In this document: piece after piece, positions 17,445-28,139 of the stretch
How the letters are laid out: every line of letters starts with the position of its first letter
How positions within the stretch are numbered: the stretch's first letter is position 1
Assembly (NCBI RefSeq): GCF_014931415.1
Contig: NZ_CP063121.1
Coordinates: 868,001 to 932,000, forward strand
Source of the DNA: Haemophilus parainfluenzae
GTDB taxonomy: Bacteria; Pseudomonadota; Gammaproteobacteria; Enterobacterales; Pasteurellaceae
DNA length: 64,000 nt
Direction of reading: 5' to 3'
Notes under the pieces: generated by a model
Told to the model about the DNA's origin: nothing
Databases searched by the model: none
The model's input: the letters and a program-made list of their open reading frames with translations, nothing else
Program-made: the position numbers and the translations under genes

Positions 17445-18563
17445 ATGTTAGCCCAATCCTCTGTTGATGCCCCTTTTGCCCATTCAGTTCTACAATGGTA
17501 TGAAAAGTTTGGGCGTAAAAATTTGCCTTGGCAACAAAATAAAACCCTTTATGGTGTTTGGCTTTCCGAAGTAATGTTACAACAAACCCAAGTTTCTACT
17601 GTTATTCCTTATTTTGAACGCTTTATCAAAACCTTTCCTAATGTGACCGCACTTGCTAATGCATCACAAGATGAAGTGTTGCATCTGTGGACGGGACTAG
17701 GTTATTACGCACGTGCGAGAAATTTACATCAAGCCGCTCAAACCATTAGAGATGAATATCAAGGCGAATTTCCTACACAATTTGAGCAAGTTTGGGCATT
17801 AACGGGCGTGGGGCGATCGACGGCAGGTGCAATTTTATCTTCTGTGCAAAATCAACCTTATCCGATTTTAGACGGTAATGTGAAACGCGTCCTTTCTCGT
17901 TATTTTGCAGTAGAAGGTTGGCCTGGCGAGAAGAAAGTCGAAAATCAATTATGGCAGTTGAGCGAACAGGTTACACCAACAACGAGAGTCGCTGAGTTTA
18001 ATCAAGCAATGATGGATATCGGTTCGGCGATTTGTACTCGAACAAAACCTAAATGCGATCTTTGTCCTTTAAGTAACGATTGTTTAGCCAATAAACTCGA
18101 AAAGTGGACAGAATTTCCTGGAAAGAAACCAAAAAAATCCTTGCCGGAAAAGCAGAGCTATTTTTTGATTTTATCTTATCAAGGAAAAGTCTGGTTGGAA
18201 CAGCGTGAAAGCAAAGGCTTATGGGGCGGATTGTATTGTTTTCCTCAGTTTGATGATAAACAAACATTGCTGAATTATCTCAAAGAACAAGGGATTACCG
18301 AATATCAAGAATGGGTGACTTTTCGTCATACGTTTAGTCATTTTCATTTAGATATTCATCCTATTTATGTTGAAGTCGATCGAAAATTTGAAGAGAGCGA
18401 TCGTTCAGATTGGAAAAAATTGTCAGAAAAAGGAAAAGAATCTCAATCTGGTCTATTAAGTGCGGTCAAATATTGGTATGATCCAACGTCACCTGAACAG
18501 ATCGGGTTAGCTCAGCCTGTGAAAAATTTATTAACGCAATTTGTAAGGAATTATTATGGCTAG
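17445..18563 (+). CDS. mutY: A/G-specific adenine DNA glycosylase
   Basis: Removes adenine mispaired with 8-oxoguanine or guanine in base excision repair. The 372-residue protein has Glu42 in [12 protein letters not shown], the helix-hairpin-helix [13 protein letters not shown] near 118-130, and Asp143 in LDGNVKRVL. The iron-sulfur cluster cysteines are 197, 204, 207 and 213 in C-x6-C-x2-C-x5-C spacing. A C-terminal Nudix-like domain for 8-oxoG recognition occupies the remainder. It overlaps yggX by 8 bases, and mutY-yggX-mltC form a tight operon as in Escherichia. Confidence 0.97.
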   Translation: MLAQSSVDAPFAHSVLQWYEKFGRKNLPWQQNKTLYGVWLSEVMLQQTQVSTVIPYFERFIKTFPNVTALANASQDEVLHLWTGLGYYARARNLHQAAQTIRDEYQGEFPTQFEQVWALTGVGRSTAGAILSSVQNQPYPILDGNVKRVLSRYFAVEGWPGEKKVENQLWQLSEQVTPTTRVAEFNQAMMDIGSAICTRTKPKCDLCPLSNDCLANKLEKWTEFPGKKPKKSLPEKQSYFLILSYQGKVWLEQRESKGLWGGLYCFPQFDDKQTLLNYLKEQGITEYQEWVTFRHTFSHFHLDIHPIYVEVDRKFEESDRSDWKKLSEKGKESQSGLLSAVKYWYDPTSPEQIGLAQPVKNLLTQFVRNYYG

Positions 18564-18828
18564 AACTGTTTTTTGCGAATATTTGAAACAAGATGCGGAA
18601 GGATTGGATTTTCAACTGTATCCCGGTGAATTAGGTAAACGTATTTTTAATTCAATTAGTAAACAAGCATGGGGCGAATGGATCAAAAAGCAAACCATGT
18701 TAGTGAACGAGAAAAAACTCAATATGATGAATGCCGAACATCGTAAATTATTAGAAGAAGAAATGGTGAATTTCTTATTTGAAGGCAAAGATGTGCATAT
18801 TGAAGGTTACGTTCCCCCATCTAAATAA
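18556..18828 (+). CDS. yggX: YggX family iron/oxidative stress protein
   Basis: A 90-residue cytoplasmic protein of the YggX family: [20 protein letters not shown] with the conserved Cys7, then [20 protein letters not shown]. It protects iron-sulfur clusters against oxidative damage and may help traffic iron. The start lies inside the mutY end (8-base overlap), with GGAA just upstream. Sitting between mutY, an iron-sulfur enzyme, and mltC is the standard gammaproteobacterial arrangement. Confidence 0.95.
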   Translation: MARTVFCEYLKQDAEGLDFQLYPGELGKRIFNSISKQAWGEWIKKQTMLVNEKKLNMMNAEHRKLLEEEMVNFLFEGKDVHIEGYVPPSK

Positions 18829-18837
18829 CAAAAGATT

Positions 18838-19917
18838 ATGAAAAAGTATTTATTATTGGCGCTACTTCCGCTTTTGTATGCTTGTAGCGATTCGCCAACC
18901 CATCGACGTGGCATTAATTATGATGAAGTGTTTTCGAAAGACACGCAAGGTTTAGATATTTTAACTGGTCAATTCTCCCATAATATCGATCGTATTTGGG
19001 GAGTGAATGAGCTTTTAGTCGCGAGCCGTAAAGACTACGTGAAATACACGGACTCTTTCTATACGCGTAGCCACGTAAGCTTTGACGAAGGTACAATTAT
19101 TGTTGAAACTCAACAAGATCTTAACCGCTTACACAATGCGATTGTCCATACTTTATTAATGGGTTCTGATGCGAAAGGGATCGACTTGTTTGCTTCTGGT
19201 GATGTGCCGATTAGTACGCGTCCTTTCTTGTTAGGACAGGTCGTGGATAACAATGGTCAGCAAATTGCTAACCAAGTGATTGCAAGTAACTTTGCGACTT
19301 ATTTAATCCAAAATAAATTACAAACTCGCCGCTTACAAAATGGTAACACCGTGCAATTTGTGGTGATCTCAATGATTGCAAACCACGTTGAAGTGCGTGC
19401 ACAAAAATATATTCCATTAGTCCGTAAAGCCGCAGAACGCTATGGCATTGATGAAAGCTTGATTTTAGGTATTATGCAAACAGAATCCAGTTTCAACCCG
19501 TATGCGATCAGTTATGCGAATGCAATCGGCTTAATGCAAGTGGTACCAAGCACAGCAGGTCGCGATGTGTTTGCGATGAAAGGTAAAGGTGGACAACCAT
19601 CTGCACGTTACCTTTATGATCCTGCAAATAACATTGATGCGGGTGTCTCTTACTTATGGATTCTGCAAAATCAATATTTAGATGGTATTACAAACCCTAC
19701 CTCTAAACGTTTTGCAATGATTTCTGCCTACAACAGTGGTGCAGGTGCAGTATTACGCGTATTCGATGAGGATAAAGATGAGGCGATCTATAAGATCAAC
19801 CAGATGTATCCAGAACAAGTGTATCGTATCTTAACGACTGCACACCCATCCTCACAAGCAAGAAACTACTTGTTGAAAGTGGATGCGGCGCAGAAGAAAT
19901 TCCGCGTAAGACGATAA
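18838..19917 (+). CDS. mltC: Membrane-bound lytic murein transglycosylase C
   Basis: A lipoprotein that cleaves peptidoglycan between MurNAc and GlcNAc, forming 1,6-anhydro ends. The signal peptide [19 protein letters not shown] has a lipobox with Cys16. The C-terminal SLT domain carries the catalytic Glu in [16 protein letters not shown] near residue 218, then [15 protein letters not shown] and [13 protein letters not shown]. The length, 359 residues, is normal. It is the last gene of the mutY-yggX-mltC operon, 9 bases after yggX, with a terminator 18 bases past its stop. Confidence 0.96.
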   Translation: MKKYLLLALLPLLYACSDSPTHRRGINYDEVFSKDTQGLDILTGQFSHNIDRIWGVNELLVASRKDYVKYTDSFYTRSHVSFDEGTIIVETQQDLNRLHNAIVHTLLMGSDAKGIDLFASGDVPISTRPFLLGQVVDNNGQQIANQVIASNFATYLIQNKLQTRRLQNGNTVQFVVISMIANHVEVRAQKYIPLVRKAAERYGIDESLILGIMQTESSFNPYAISYANAIGLMQVVPSTAGRDVFAMKGKGGQPSARYLYDPANNIDAGVSYLWILQNQYLDGITNPTSKRFAMISAYNSGAGAVLRVFDEDKDEAIYKINQMYPEQVYRILTTAHPSSQARNYLLKVDAAQKKFRVRR

Positions 19918-19934
19918 TTTCTACGATGAAATAC

Positions 19935-19960
19935 AATGCCCGAAAGAATTTTCGGGCATT
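19935..19960 (+). terminator. Terminator of mutY-yggX-mltC
   Basis: The 11-base stem AATGCCCGAAA / TTTCGGGCATT with a 4-base loop is followed by ATTTTTT. Confidence 0.92.
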
Positions 19961-20080
19961 ATTTTTTGAGAAAGTGCGGTTATTTTTGATTGAGTTTTAC
20001 AAAATACGTTCTTTTTATAGTCGTTTTGGTTATTAACCACTCAAACACACCAACTTTTTCACTTTTTTTGAATTTAATTG

Positions 20081-20109
20081 TTGACCGATACCCGAAAAAA
20101 TAGTTTAAT
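20081..20109 (+). promoter_or_regulatory. Promoter of the tRNA-Phe/tRNA-Asn unit
   Basis: TTGACC, a 17-base spacer, TTTAAT, then a GC-rich discriminator (ACGCTCC) typical of stringently controlled stable RNA promoters. Confidence 0.75.
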
Positions 20110-20145
20110 ACGCTCCGTTGTCAGGCAGTAGCCAATAACGATAAC

Positions 20146-20221
20146 GCCTCGATAGCTCAGTCGGTAGAGCAGGGGATTGAAAATCCCCGTGTCGGTGGTT
20201 CGATTCCGCCTCGAGGCACCA
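20146..20221 (+). tRNA. tRNA-Phe (GAA)
   Basis: A 76-base cloverleaf with encoded CCA. The acceptor GCCTCGA pairs with TCGAGGC, the anticodon loop is TTGAAAA with anticodon GAA, and the T loop is GGTTCGATTCC. The body is nearly identical to E. coli tRNA-Phe. Confidence 0.98.
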
Positions 20222-20223
20222 TT

Positions 20224-20299
20224 TCCTCCTTAGTTCAGTCGGTAGAACGGTGGACTGTTAATCCATATGTCGCAGGTTCGAGTCCCGCAGGAGGAGCCA
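20224..20299 (+). tRNA. tRNA-Asn (GTT)
   Basis: A 76-base cloverleaf with encoded CCA. The acceptor TCCTCCT pairs with AGGAGGA, the anticodon loop is CTGTTAA with anticodon GTT, and the T loop is GGTTCGAGTCC. It begins 2 bases after tRNA-Phe and shares its promoter and terminator. Its anticodon is of the type modified to queuosine, which ties in with the yhhQ riboswitch. Confidence 0.98.
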
Positions 20300-20310
20300 A
20301 ATTCTAAGAA

Positions 20311-20338
20311 GCCGCTAAAGCAATTTAGCGGCTTTTTG
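20311..20338 (+). terminator. Terminator of the tRNA unit
   Basis: The stem GCCGCTAAA / TTTAGCGGC with loop GCAA is followed by TTTTT. Confidence 0.92.
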
Positions 20339-20410
20339 CTTTTTTGAATTCAGCATTATTCTGTTGTTTTCCTCTCTTTAAAATTTGCTCAAATTTCTCA
20401 CCGCAGTTTT

Positions 20411-20424
20411 TTGATCTAGATAAA
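20411..20424 (+). promoter_or_regulatory. Weak FNR-like box upstream of sdaC
   Basis: TTGATCTAGATAAA matches the FNR consensus TTGAT-N4-ATCAA except one position. It is about 100 bases upstream of the likely start, so a role is uncertain. Confidence 0.3.
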
Positions 20425-20451
20425 TATTTATGTAAAAAAGTTACATAAAAT

Positions 20452-20467
20452 TGTTAACAAGATCACA
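20452..20467 (+). promoter_or_regulatory. CRP site of sdaC
   Basis: TGTTA-N6-TCACA closely matches the CRP consensus TGTGA-N6-TCACA. Its centre is about 60 bases upstream of the start predicted from the promoter at 20485-20513, the usual class I spacing. Confidence 0.65.
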
Positions 20468-20484
20468 CTTTATTATTTTTCACT

Positions 20485-20513
20485 TTGCAATCAGCCTATA
20501 ACCTTATCATAAT
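20485..20513 (+). promoter_or_regulatory. Probable promoter of sdaC-sdaA
   Basis: TTGCAA, a 17-base spacer, CATAAT. Transcription would begin near 20520, about 64 bases before the sdaC ATG. Confidence 0.6.
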
Positions 20514-20583
20514 TCTACCATTAATTTAATGAATGAATATTCATTGGATAAAGATTTTATAATTTAACTTTAGAGGGTAATGT

Positions 20584-21822
20584 ATGGACACTACAACTAA
20601 TAAAAAATGGAATAAATTTGATACAGCTTGGGTATTAAACTTATTTGGAACTGCGGTGGGCGCAGGGGTATTATTTTTACCAATTAATGCAGGGATGGGC
20701 GGTTTTTGGCCTTTGGTTGTGATGGCGATTTTAGTCGGACCGATGACATATTTTGCGCATCGTGGTTTGGCTTATTTCGTTCTGTCTTCTTCTAAACCAG
20801 GCAGCGATATTACCGAAGTGGTAGAAGAACATTTCGGCCCGACTGCTGGGAAATTAATTACATTATTATATTTCTTTGCGATCTTCCCAATTTTGTTGAT
20901 TTATGGAAACGGGATTACCAATACGGTTGATTCTTTTATCGTCAACCAATTAGGCATGGCTTCACCAAACCGTGTGATTCTTTCTTTTGTATTAATTGCG
21001 ATATTGATTTCAGTCATGTTGTTCAGTGAAAAAGTGATGTTGAAAATCACCGAATTACTCGTTTATCCATTGGTGTTGATTCTCTTTGCGTTATCGATTT
21101 ATCTTATTCCTCAATGGAATGCTTCAATGCTTTATGAACTTCCTACTGCTGGTGGTTTTATTACGACATTGTGGTTAACCATCCCAGTATTGGTTTTCTC
21201 TTTTAACCATTCTCCGGCAATTTCATCTTTCACGCTTTCTCAACAACGTGAATATAAAGATTTTAATACAACGGAATATCACATTGGTCGTACAGAAAAA
21301 GGCACTTCAACCGTATTACTTTTCTTCGTGATGTTCTTTGTGTTTAGCTGTGTATTAACCTTAACACCAGCAGAGTTATTAGAAGCAAAAGCACAAAATA
21401 TTAGTATCTTGTCTTATCTTGCTAACAAATTTGATAACCCATACATTTCTTATTTCGCACCATTAGTGGCTTTCTTCGCGATTACAAGCTCATTCTTTGG
21501 CCATTATTTAGGAGCACGTGAAGGTTTGGAAGGCTTATACCTCAAAATGAAAGGTGAAAGCGTGAATCGTAAAAAATTAAATTACGGTACTGCAATTTTC
21601 TTCTTATTGACTTTATGGGGTGTGGCAATCATTAATCCAAGTATTTTAGGTTTGATCGAATCCCTTGGCGGCCCAATCATTGCGATGATCCTTTTCATTA
21701 TGCCGATGTATGCAATCCGCAATGTTCCAGCAATGAAACGCTATCAAGGTCGTTTTAGCAATATATTTGTTACAGTTATGGGATTAATTGCTATCTCCGC
21801 GGTCGTATATGGATTATTATAA
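20584..21822 (+). CDS. sdaC: Serine transporter, HAAAP family
   Basis: A 412-residue inner-membrane amino acid:H+ symporter with about 11 spans. The N-terminal [20 protein letters not shown] carries the GTxxGAG-type substrate motif of the hydroxy/aromatic amino acid permease family. [12 protein letters not shown] and [14 protein letters not shown] are further family marks. It is 35 bases from sdaA on the same strand and the pairing identifies serine as substrate: uptake followed by deamination to pyruvate. Upstream CRP and possible FNR boxes suggest induction by carbon limitation and perhaps low oxygen. Confidence 0.94.
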   Translation: MDTTTNKKWNKFDTAWVLNLFGTAVGAGVLFLPINAGMGGFWPLVVMAILVGPMTYFAHRGLAYFVLSSSKPGSDITEVVEEHFGPTAGKLITLLYFFAIFPILLIYGNGITNTVDSFIVNQLGMASPNRVILSFVLIAILISVMLFSEKVMLKITELLVYPLVLILFALSIYLIPQWNASMLYELPTAGGFITTLWLTIPVLVFSFNHSPAISSFTLSQQREYKDFNTTEYHIGRTEKGTSTVLLFFVMFFVFSCVLTLTPAELLEAKAQNISILSYLANKFDNPYISYFAPLVAFFAITSSFFGHYLGAREGLEGLYLKMKGESVNRKKLNYGTAIFFLLTLWGVAIINPSILGLIESLGGPIIAMILFIMPMYAIRNVPAMKRYQGRFSNIFVTVMGLIAISAVVYGLL

Positions 21823-21857
21823 GCGGCTTTTTAGTTTAGCTTAGGATTTTAAATAAT

Positions 21858-23228
21858 ATGATTAGTGTATTTGATATGTTTAAAGTGGGAGTTGGGCCAT
21901 CCAGCTCCCATACTGTTGGCCCGATGAAAGCAGGCAAGCAGTTTATTGACGATTTAATCGAGCAAGGTAAATTTGATGCTGTTGCAACCTTGCATGTTGA
22001 TGTGTATGGCTCTCTCTCAATGACGGGACATGGTCATAATACAGATATTGCGATCATTATGGGATTGGCCGGTTATCTACCGCATGATGTGGATATTGAT
22101 TTAATCCCAACCTTTATCGAACAGGTTAAACAAACTAAAAAACTGTCGATTGCACAGGGCAAAAAAACGGTTAATTTCGATTGGGATGCCAATATGGTAT
22201 TCCATAATTCCTTTTTATCATTGCATGAAAACGGTATGACCATTACTGCATTAGATGCTGATCGTAATGAGCTTTACCGTCAAACCTATTACTCTATTGG
22301 TGGTGGTTTTATCGTGGATGAAGCGCATTTTGGTCAAGAGGAAGAAAATCCGGTGACTGTGCCGTATCCTTATCAACATGCTGAAGATATTTTGAAACAT
22401 TGTCAGGAGAGTGGCTTAATGCTCTCTACGGTGATGATGAAAAATGAATTAGCATTGCGTGATAAAAAAGAGGTTGAAGCACATTTACAGAATGTTTGGA
22501 AAACCATGAAAGATTGTATTAAACATGGTATTAAAACAGAAGGTGTATTACCAGGGCCTTTAAAAGTTGCTCGTCGTGCGCCATCACTTTATCGTCTCTT
22601 GGAGGCAAATAGCGGCCGTTTAGCCCATGACCCAATGTATGTGATCGACTGGGTGAATATGTTTGCCCTTGCAGTAAATGAAGAGAATGCGGCAGGTGGT
22701 CGCGTCGTAACAGCGCCAACAAATGGTGCGTGTGGTATTGTGCCAGCGGTACTTTCTTATTATGAAAAATTTGTCGCACCTTTAACGCCTGAAGTCATAG
22801 AACGCTACTTATTGGCTGCCGGTATGATTGGTTCCCTTTATAAGATGAATGCATCTATTTCGGGGGCAGAGGTCGGTTGCCAAGGTGAAGTAGGTGTGGC
22901 ATGTTCAATGGCAGCAGCAGGTTTAACTGAAATCTTAGGTGGTACACCAGTACAAGTGTGTGTCGCAGCCGAAATTGCGATGGAACATAACTTGGGCTTA
23001 ACTTGCGACCCGGTTGGTGGCCAAGTGCAAGTACCTTGTATTGAACGTAATGCCATTGCTTCGGTGAAAGCGATTAACGCTAGCCGTATGGCATTACGCC
23101 GAACCACGAATCCTCGCGTAACCTTGGATAAAGTGATCGAAACCATGTATGAAACAGGTAAAGACATGAATGCCAAATATCGCGAAACATCGAAAGGTGG
23201 CTTAGCGGTGAAAGTAGTGTGTTCTTAA
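21858..23228 (+). CDS. sdaA: L-serine dehydratase (iron-sulfur type)
   Basis: Converts L-serine to pyruvate and ammonia with an oxygen-labile [4Fe-4S] cluster. The 456-residue single-chain form starts with [20 protein letters not shown], whose SSSHT loop is the family mark. Cluster cysteines lie in the C-terminal alpha domain ([20 protein letters not shown] segments). It lies directly downstream of sdaC and ends in a terminator hairpin, so the two form an operon for serine use as a carbon source. Confidence 0.96.
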   Translation: MISVFDMFKVGVGPSSSHTVGPMKAGKQFIDDLIEQGKFDAVATLHVDVYGSLSMTGHGHNTDIAIIMGLAGYLPHDVDIDLIPTFIEQVKQTKKLSIAQGKKTVNFDWDANMVFHNSFLSLHENGMTITALDADRNELYRQTYYSIGGGFIVDEAHFGQEEENPVTVPYPYQHAEDILKHCQESGLMLSTVMMKNELALRDKKEVEAHLQNVWKTMKDCIKHGIKTEGVLPGPLKVARRAPSLYRLLEANSGRLAHDPMYVIDWVNMFALAVNEENAAGGRVVTAPTNGACGIVPAVLSYYEKFVAPLTPEVIERYLLAAGMIGSLYKMNASISGAEVGCQGEVGVACSMAAAGLTEILGGTPVQVCVAAEIAMEHNLGLTCDPVGGQVQVPCIERNAIASVKAINASRMALRRTTNPRVTLDKVIETMYETGKDMNAKYRETSKGGLAVKVVCS

Positions 23229-23243
23229 GATTTCATTGATAAT

Positions 23244-23273
23244 AAAAGAGCGGTCATTTTTGACCGCTCTTTT
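23244..23273. terminator. Bidirectional terminator between sdaA and metallophosphoesterase
   Basis: A 13-base stem AAAAGAGCGGTCA / TGACCGCTCTTTT with a 4-base loop and flanking A/T runs. It resembles a USS pair, but the core is changed (AGAGCGGT). Confidence 0.9.
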
Positions 23274-24365
23274 TTATTTCCCTTTCACGTCAATAATAAT
23301 CACTTCCGACTGTGAACCTAAGCGCATTGGAATACCCCAGAAGCCATAACCAGAAGTGACAAAAACATGTGGATTGCCAATTTTTTCATGGCCATAATCC
23401 AAACGATACATCATTTTTGTGATTAAACTCGCGGGGAATACTTGCCCTTTATGTGCATGCCCTGAAACTTGAATATCAAGCGGGAGTGAAGCATGTTTTT
23501 CGATATCTGTTGGACGGTGATCCAATAGAATAATCGGTAAGTCAGTATTCACTTGTTTTAATAACGTCTCGGTACTTGGTCTATCGTGAGCAAGATTATC
23601 ATTTCGTCCAATCAGTACCAATTCATTATTTAATGTTAATGTTTCATCTCTTAATACCGTAATACCGGCTTTGCGAATTTCTTGCTCAATTCGGTCTTGG
23701 TCACCAAATAAATCGTGATTGCCGAGTGTAGCATAAACGCCCATTGGAGCCTTGAGTTTAGCTAAATGAGGTTGCATTTTTTCGGCTAAATAGGCATTGA
23801 CGTTATCGTCCATAATATCGCCAGGTAGTAAAATGATATCAACCTTTTCCTGCTGCATAATATCAGCCAATTTATCCAATTCTTTCCCGCCAAATAATTT
23901 GCCTAAATGGAGATCGCTTGCCATGCCAATTCGCAATGGTTTAATCGGTTTATCTAGCGTAATTTCATAATGAATAACACGTGTGATATAGGCGTTATAC
24001 ACACTTAAGGCAGTGATACCAATAAATAAAATCGGGTAAGCAATGCGTAAAGTGCGGTCGATTTTGGTGATGGATTTGGATTTTCGGAAAAGAAAATGAA
24101 TACACCCTACGGCAATACTCGCAAAGGCTGAAAAAAGGAGTAGTGAGAGCATTAAAGCAATAAGTCGAAATACCGTAAAAAGCTTTAAAAAATGGCAAAT
24201 AACTAAGACATTAGGAAGCAAAAAGCTGACAAAAGTAATTGCTCGTCTTGTCTTTTGAGAGAGCGGTTTGTTAAGCCACCAAATCAGCGTTTTATTAAAA
24301 ATATAAATCAGCAGTTGTAACAAAATAATAGCTGCCGTAAATATGAAGTAATAACGAGTTTCCAT
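23274..24365 (-). CDS. Membrane-anchored metallophosphoesterase (YaeI/YkuE-like)
   Basis: A protein of about 363 residues with roughly four N-terminal membrane spans (to about residue 130) and a calcineurin-like phosphoesterase domain. The metal-binding motifs are visible: GMASDLHLGK (DxH), LPGDIMDD (GDxxD), LGNHDLFGD (GNHD) and SGHAHKGQ (GHxH). The start is set at ATG 24365, with AGGA 8 bases upstream; an in-frame TTG two codons earlier is unlikely. Related proteins hydrolyse lipid-linked phosphates such as UDP-diacylglucosamine or phosphatidylglycerol-derived substrates; the substrate here is unknown. It is divergent from ebfC. Confidence 0.88.
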   Translation of the reverse strand: METRYYFIFTAAIILLQLLIYIFNKTLIWWLNKPLSQKTRRAITFVSFLLPNVLVICHFLKLFTVFRLIALMLSLLLFSAFASIAVGCIHFLFRKSKSITKIDRTLRIAYPILFIGITALSVYNAYITRVIHYEITLDKPIKPLRIGMASDLHLGKLFGGKELDKLADIMQQEKVDIILLPGDIMDDNVNAYLAEKMQPHLAKLKAPMGVYATLGNHDLFGDQDRIEQEIRKAGITVLRDETLTLNNELVLIGRNDNLAHDRPSTETLLKQVNTDLPIILLDHRPTDIEKHASLPLDIQVSGHAHKGQVFPASLITKMMYRLDYGHEKIGNPHVFVTSGYGFWGIPMRLGSQSEVIIIDVKGK

Positions 24366-24500
24366 CTGCAATTCCTAAATAAAAGTGCGGTTGTTTTTGA
24401 CCCAGTTTTGAAGTGTGGAATAATAAATTTCTCTGTTCCCAAAGGCAAATTTTTTCGCTAAAATGCGGCTCGTTTTAGTTTACTTAAGAAGGAAAATCCC

Positions 24501-24830
24501 ATGTTCGGAAAAGGCGGTTTAGGCGGCTTGATGAAACAAGCCCAACAAATGCAAGAAAAAATGCAAAAAATGCAGGAAGAAATTGCCCAATTAGAAGTAA
24601 CAGGCGAAAGTGGTGCAGGTTTAGTAAAAATCACGATTAATGGTGCGCACAACTGCCGTCGTATTGAGATCGATCCTTCTTTAATGGAAGACGATAAAGA
24701 AATGTTGGAAGATTTAATCGCTGCCGCATTCAACGATGCAGTCCGTCGTGCAGAAGAATTGCAAAAAGAAAAAATGGCTTCTGTAACCGCAGGCATGCCA
24801 TTACCGCCAGGAATGAAACTTCCATTTTAA
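24501..24830 (+). CDS. ebfC: Nucleoid-associated protein YbaB/EbfC
   Basis: A 109-residue DNA-binding dimer. The glycine-rich start [20 protein letters not shown], the Gln/Met-rich amphipathic helix, and [20 protein letters not shown] with the C-terminal tail are all typical of YbaB. It usually lies between dnaX and recR; here recR follows after 61 bases, but dnaX is absent upstream, as I recall for H. influenzae. It probably acts in nucleoid organisation or recombinational repair. Confidence 0.96.
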   Translation: MFGKGGLGGLMKQAQQMQEKMQKMQEEIAQLEVTGESGAGLVKITINGAHNCRRIEIDPSLMEDDKEMLEDLIAAAFNDAVRRAEELQKEKMASVTAGMPLPPGMKLPF

Positions 24831-24839
24831 TTCATCGGG

Positions 24840-24863
24840 TGTGTGAATCTATAGGTTCACACA
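24840..24863 (+). terminator. Hairpin between ebfC and recR
   Basis: The perfect 8-base stem TGTGTGAA / TTCACACA with an 8-base loop is followed by a mixed T-rich tract. It may be a weak terminator or an mRNA end-stabilising hairpin. Confidence 0.45.
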
Positions 24864-24891
24864 TCATCTATTTTCTCCCATCATAAATATT

Positions 24892-25494
24892 ATGCAAAGC
24901 AGTCCACTTTTAGAACATCTTATTGAAAACCTTCGTTGCTTGCCGGGTGTAGGCCCGAAATCAGCGCAGCGTATGGCTTATCATCTTTTACAGCGCAATC
25001 GTAGCGGTGGGATGAATTTAGCACGCGCGTTAACGGAAGCAATGTCTAAAATTGGGCATTGTTCACAGTGTCGTGATTTTACCGAAGAGGAAACGTGCAA
25101 TATTTGTAACAATCCTCGTCGTCAAAATTCAGGCTTGCTTTGCGTGGTGGAAATGCCGGCGGATATTCAAGCGATTGAGCAAACCGGCCAATTTTCTGGA
25201 CGTTATTTTGTCTTAATGGGACATTTATCGCCTTTAGATGGTATTGGTCCAAAAGAGATAGGTTTAGATTTATTGCAAAAACGTCTGGTAGAAGAGTCTT
25301 TCCATGAAGTGATTTTAGCGACCAATCCAACGGTGGAAGGCGATGCCACAGCTAATTATATTGCTGAAATTTGCCATCAACATAATATTAAAGTGAGCCG
25401 TATTGCTCATGGGATCCCTGTTGGAGGCGAGTTAGAAACCGTGGATGGCACTACCTTAACCCATTCTTTCTTAGGTCGTCGTCAGATCGACTAA
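24892..25494 (+). CDS. recR: Recombination mediator RecR
   Basis: Works with RecF and RecO to load RecA at single-strand gaps. The 200-residue protein has the N-terminal HhH segment [18 protein letters not shown], a four-cysteine zinc finger ([16 protein letters not shown], near 57-72), and a Toprim domain beginning [15 protein letters not shown]. The C-terminal Walker-like segment includes [11 protein letters not shown]. It stops 4 bases before topB, so the two are translated together. Confidence 0.97.
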   Translation: MQSSPLLEHLIENLRCLPGVGPKSAQRMAYHLLQRNRSGGMNLARALTEAMSKIGHCSQCRDFTEEETCNICNNPRRQNSGLLCVVEMPADIQAIEQTGQFSGRYFVLMGHLSPLDGIGPKEIGLDLLQKRLVEESFHEVILATNPTVEGDATANYIAEICHQHNIKVSRIAHGIPVGGELETVDGTTLTHSFLGRRQID

Positions 25495-25498
25495 TCTT

Positions 25499-27442
25499 AT
25501 GCGCCTGTTTATTGCCGAAAAACCTAATCTTGGGCGAGCGATTGCCGATGTATTGCCAAAACCTCATCAACGGGGTGATGGTTTTATTAAATGCGGCAAT
25601 GATGATGTGGTGACTTGGTGCGTGGGGCATTTGCTCGAACAGGCAGAACCCGATGCCTATGATCCAAAATTCAAACAATGGCGTTTAGAACATTTACCTA
25701 TCATTCCTGAAAAGTGGATTCTGTTACCGCGAAAGGAAGTAAAAAAACAACTTTCTGTGGTAGAAAAACTCATTCATCAAGCTGATATTTTAGTTAATGC
25801 AGGTGACCCGGATAGAGAAGGGCAGTTGTTGGTGGATGAAGTGTTTAGCTATGCCAATTTATCCGCCGAAAAACGTGATGGCATTTTGCGTTGTTTGATT
25901 AGCGATCTTAACCCAAGTGCGGTCGAAAAAGCGGTACAAAAACTCCAACCGAATCGTCATTTTATTCCATTGGCTACCTCTGCACTGGCGCGTGCTCGTG
26001 CCGATTGGCTTTATGGCATTAATATGACTCGCGCTTATACCATTCGTGGTCGCCAAGCCGGTTATGATGGTGTGCTTTCCGTTGGGCGAGTACAAACGCC
26101 CGTATTAGGCTTGATTGTTCGCCGCGATTTAGAAATTGAAAATTTCCAACCCAAAGACTTCTATGAAGTGTTGGCATGGGTGAAAGACGAGAAAACGTCT
26201 GAAAATCCGACCGCACTTTTTTCAGCACTTTGGCAACCAAGTAAGGCTTGTGAAGATTACCAAGATGAAGATGGTCGCGTGCTGTCTTTAGGCTTAGCCG
26301 AAAATGTGGTGAAGCGCATTACGGATCACCCTGCCGAAGTGACTGAATATGTGGATAAGCGAGAAAAAGAAACAGCGCCTTTGCCTTATTCCTTGTCAGC
26401 ATTGCAGATTGATGCGGCAAAACGTTTTGGTATATCAGCGCAAAGCGTGTTGGATACCTGTCAGCGGTTATATGAAACCCATCGTTTGATTACCTATCCA
26501 CGTTCTGATTGTCGCTATTTGCCGGAAGAGCATTTTGCTGAACGACATAAAGTGATGAATGCGATTTCACAGCATTGTCAGACTTACCAAACCTTGCCAT
26601 CGGTGGTGGATAGCGAGCAACGTAATCGTTGTTGGAATGATAAAAAAGTGGAAGCGCACCATGCGATTATTCCGACGGCTAACACACGTTCGATCAATTT
26701 AAGTATTGATGAACAACGTATTTATGAATTGATTGCACGTCAGTATTTATTGCAATTCTGTCCCGATGCAGAATATCGTAAAAGTAAAATTACCTTAAGT
26801 ATTGCAGGCGGTACTTTTGTTGCTCAAGCGCGCAACTTGCAAACCGCGGGGTGGAAAGAGTTGCTTGGTAAAGAAGACGAAGATGAAAATCAAGAGCCGC
26901 TATTGCCGATCGTGAAGAAAGGACAGATCCTGCATTGTGAACGAGGTGAAGTGGTGAGTAAAAAAACGCAACCGCCGAAACCTTTTACCGATGCGACATT
27001 GCTTTCGGCCATGACGGGTATTGCGCGCTTTGTGCAAGATAAAGAATTGAAAAAAATTCTGCGTGAAACAGATGGACTTGGCACAGAAGCCACGCGCGCA
27101 GGCATTATTGAATTGCTGTTTAAACGAGGCTTTTTGACGAAAAAAGGGCGTAATATTCACAGCACAGAAACGGGGCGGATCCTCATTTCAGCGCTACCGG
27201 ATATTGCTACGCAACCTGATATGACAGCACATTGGGAAGCGCAATTAACGGATATCAGCCAAAAACAGGCGAGTTATCAGCAATTTATGTTTACACTCAA
27301 TCAAATGCTACCGGATTTAGTGCGCTTTGTGGATTTCACCGCATTACGTCGTTTAAGTCAGATTTCAAAGGGTTTAAATGCGGCACCTGCAAAACGAAAA
27401 AGAGCGGTCAAAAAATCGGAAGATTTAAACGCTGAAAATTGA
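25499..27442 (+). CDS. topB: DNA topoisomerase III
   Basis: A type IA topoisomerase that decatenates and relaxes DNA. The 647-residue protein begins [20 protein letters not shown] with the Toprim glutamate. The acidic motif [15 protein letters not shown] follows near residue 100, and the active-site tyrosine is in [12 protein letters not shown] near 330. There is no C-terminal zinc-finger array; the C-terminal tail is short and basic (RKRAVKK), as in E. coli TopB. It is coupled to recR. Confidence 0.97.
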   Translation: MRLFIAEKPNLGRAIADVLPKPHQRGDGFIKCGNDDVVTWCVGHLLEQAEPDAYDPKFKQWRLEHLPIIPEKWILLPRKEVKKQLSVVEKLIHQADILVNAGDPDREGQLLVDEVFSYANLSAEKRDGILRCLISDLNPSAVEKAVQKLQPNRHFIPLATSALARARADWLYGINMTRAYTIRGRQAGYDGVLSVGRVQTPVLGLIVRRDLEIENFQPKDFYEVLAWVKDEKTSENPTALFSALWQPSKACEDYQDEDGRVLSLGLAENVVKRITDHPAEVTEYVDKREKETAPLPYSLSALQIDAAKRFGISAQSVLDTCQRLYETHRLITYPRSDCRYLPEEHFAERHKVMNAISQHCQTYQTLPSVVDSEQRNRCWNDKKVEAHHAIIPTANTRSINLSIDEQRIYELIARQYLLQFCPDAEYRKSKITLSIAGGTFVAQARNLQTAGWKELLGKEDEDENQEPLLPIVKKGQILHCERGEVVSKKTQPPKPFTDATLLSAMTGIARFVQDKELKKILRETDGLGTEATRAGIIELLFKRGFLTKKGRNIHSTETGRILISALPDIATQPDMTAHWEAQLTDISQKQASYQQFMFTLNQMLPDLVRFVDFTALRRLSQISKGLNAAPAKRKRAVKKSEDLNAEN

Positions 27443-27558
27443 TTAAACTTAATACAATTAAGTAAAAAAAATGGGAAAGCGCTTGCGAAAAGCGTGAATT
27501 TTATATAACATTTGCTCCCAGTTTTCTTGCGAAATCGCAATTTAGAGAAGAAAGAATA

Positions 27559-27906
27559 ATGTACAATATTTTATTATTTGTTTATGTATTAATTTGTATC
27601 GCCTTAATCGGCTTTATCCTTGTTCAACAAGGTAAAGGTGCGAACGCAGGTGCGTCATTTGGTGGCGGTGCATCAGGTACCATGTTTGGTTCTGCAGGTG
27701 CAGGTAACTTTTTAACCCGTACCAGCGCAATCTTAGCAACTGGCTTTTTTGTGATTGCTTTAGTGTTGGGTAATATTAACTCTCACCGTGGTAATGTACA
27801 AAAAGGTTCATTTGACGATTTATCTCAAACTGCTGAACAAGTTCAACAACAGCAACAACAAACTGCTCCAGCAGTTGAAAACAAAAATAACGATATTCCG
27901 CAATAA
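27559..27906 (+). CDS. secG: Preprotein translocase subunit SecG
   Basis: A 115-residue component of the SecYEG channel with two membrane helices, at about residues 3-20 and 50-72. Between them is the family loop VQQGKGANAGASFGGGASG. The C-terminal tail is Gln-rich and longer than needed for function. A tRNA-Leu gene begins 20 bases downstream on the same strand and is probably in the same transcript, the same arrangement as secG-leuU in E. coli. Confidence 0.96.
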   Translation: MYNILLFVYVLICIALIGFILVQQGKGANAGASFGGGASGTMFGSAGAGNFLTRTSAILATGFFVIALVLGNINSHRGNVQKGSFDDLSQTAEQVQQQQQQTAPAVENKNNDIPQ

Positions 27907-27926
27907 GGAATAAAAACAGAATAAAC

Positions 27927-28012
27927 GCTCTGGTGGTGGAATTGGTAGACACGCTATCTTGAGGGGGTAGTGGCCGCAGGCCGTGCGAGTTCAAGTCTCG
28001 CCCAGAGCACCA
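27927..28012 (+). tRNA. tRNA-Leu (GAG)
   Basis: An 86-base class II tRNA with encoded CCA. The acceptor GCTCTGG pairs with CCAGAGC, the anticodon loop is CTTGAGG with GAG at 27961-27963, the variable arm is long, and the T loop is GTTCAAGTC. It lies 20 bases after secG. Confidence 0.97.
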
Positions 28013-28017
28013 AATAT

Positions 28018-28044
28018 AAACCGACTTAATCAAGTCGGTTTTTT
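28018..28044 (+). terminator. Terminator after tRNA-Leu
   Basis: The stem AAACCGACTT / AAGTCGGTTT with a 4-base loop is followed by a T run. Confidence 0.93.
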
Positions 28045-28139
28045 TTCGTCTAAAATTTGCTTGAATAGCTAGTTATTATCCCCTGTTTTGGTTACAATCT
28101 GTCGATTTTCTTTTTCTAGAAACCCATTAGGAGAGCACT

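Noticed and set aside
20146..20299. Integration site of a genomic island at the tRNA genes
   Set aside because: No integrase, no duplicated tRNA end, and conserved genes on both sides.
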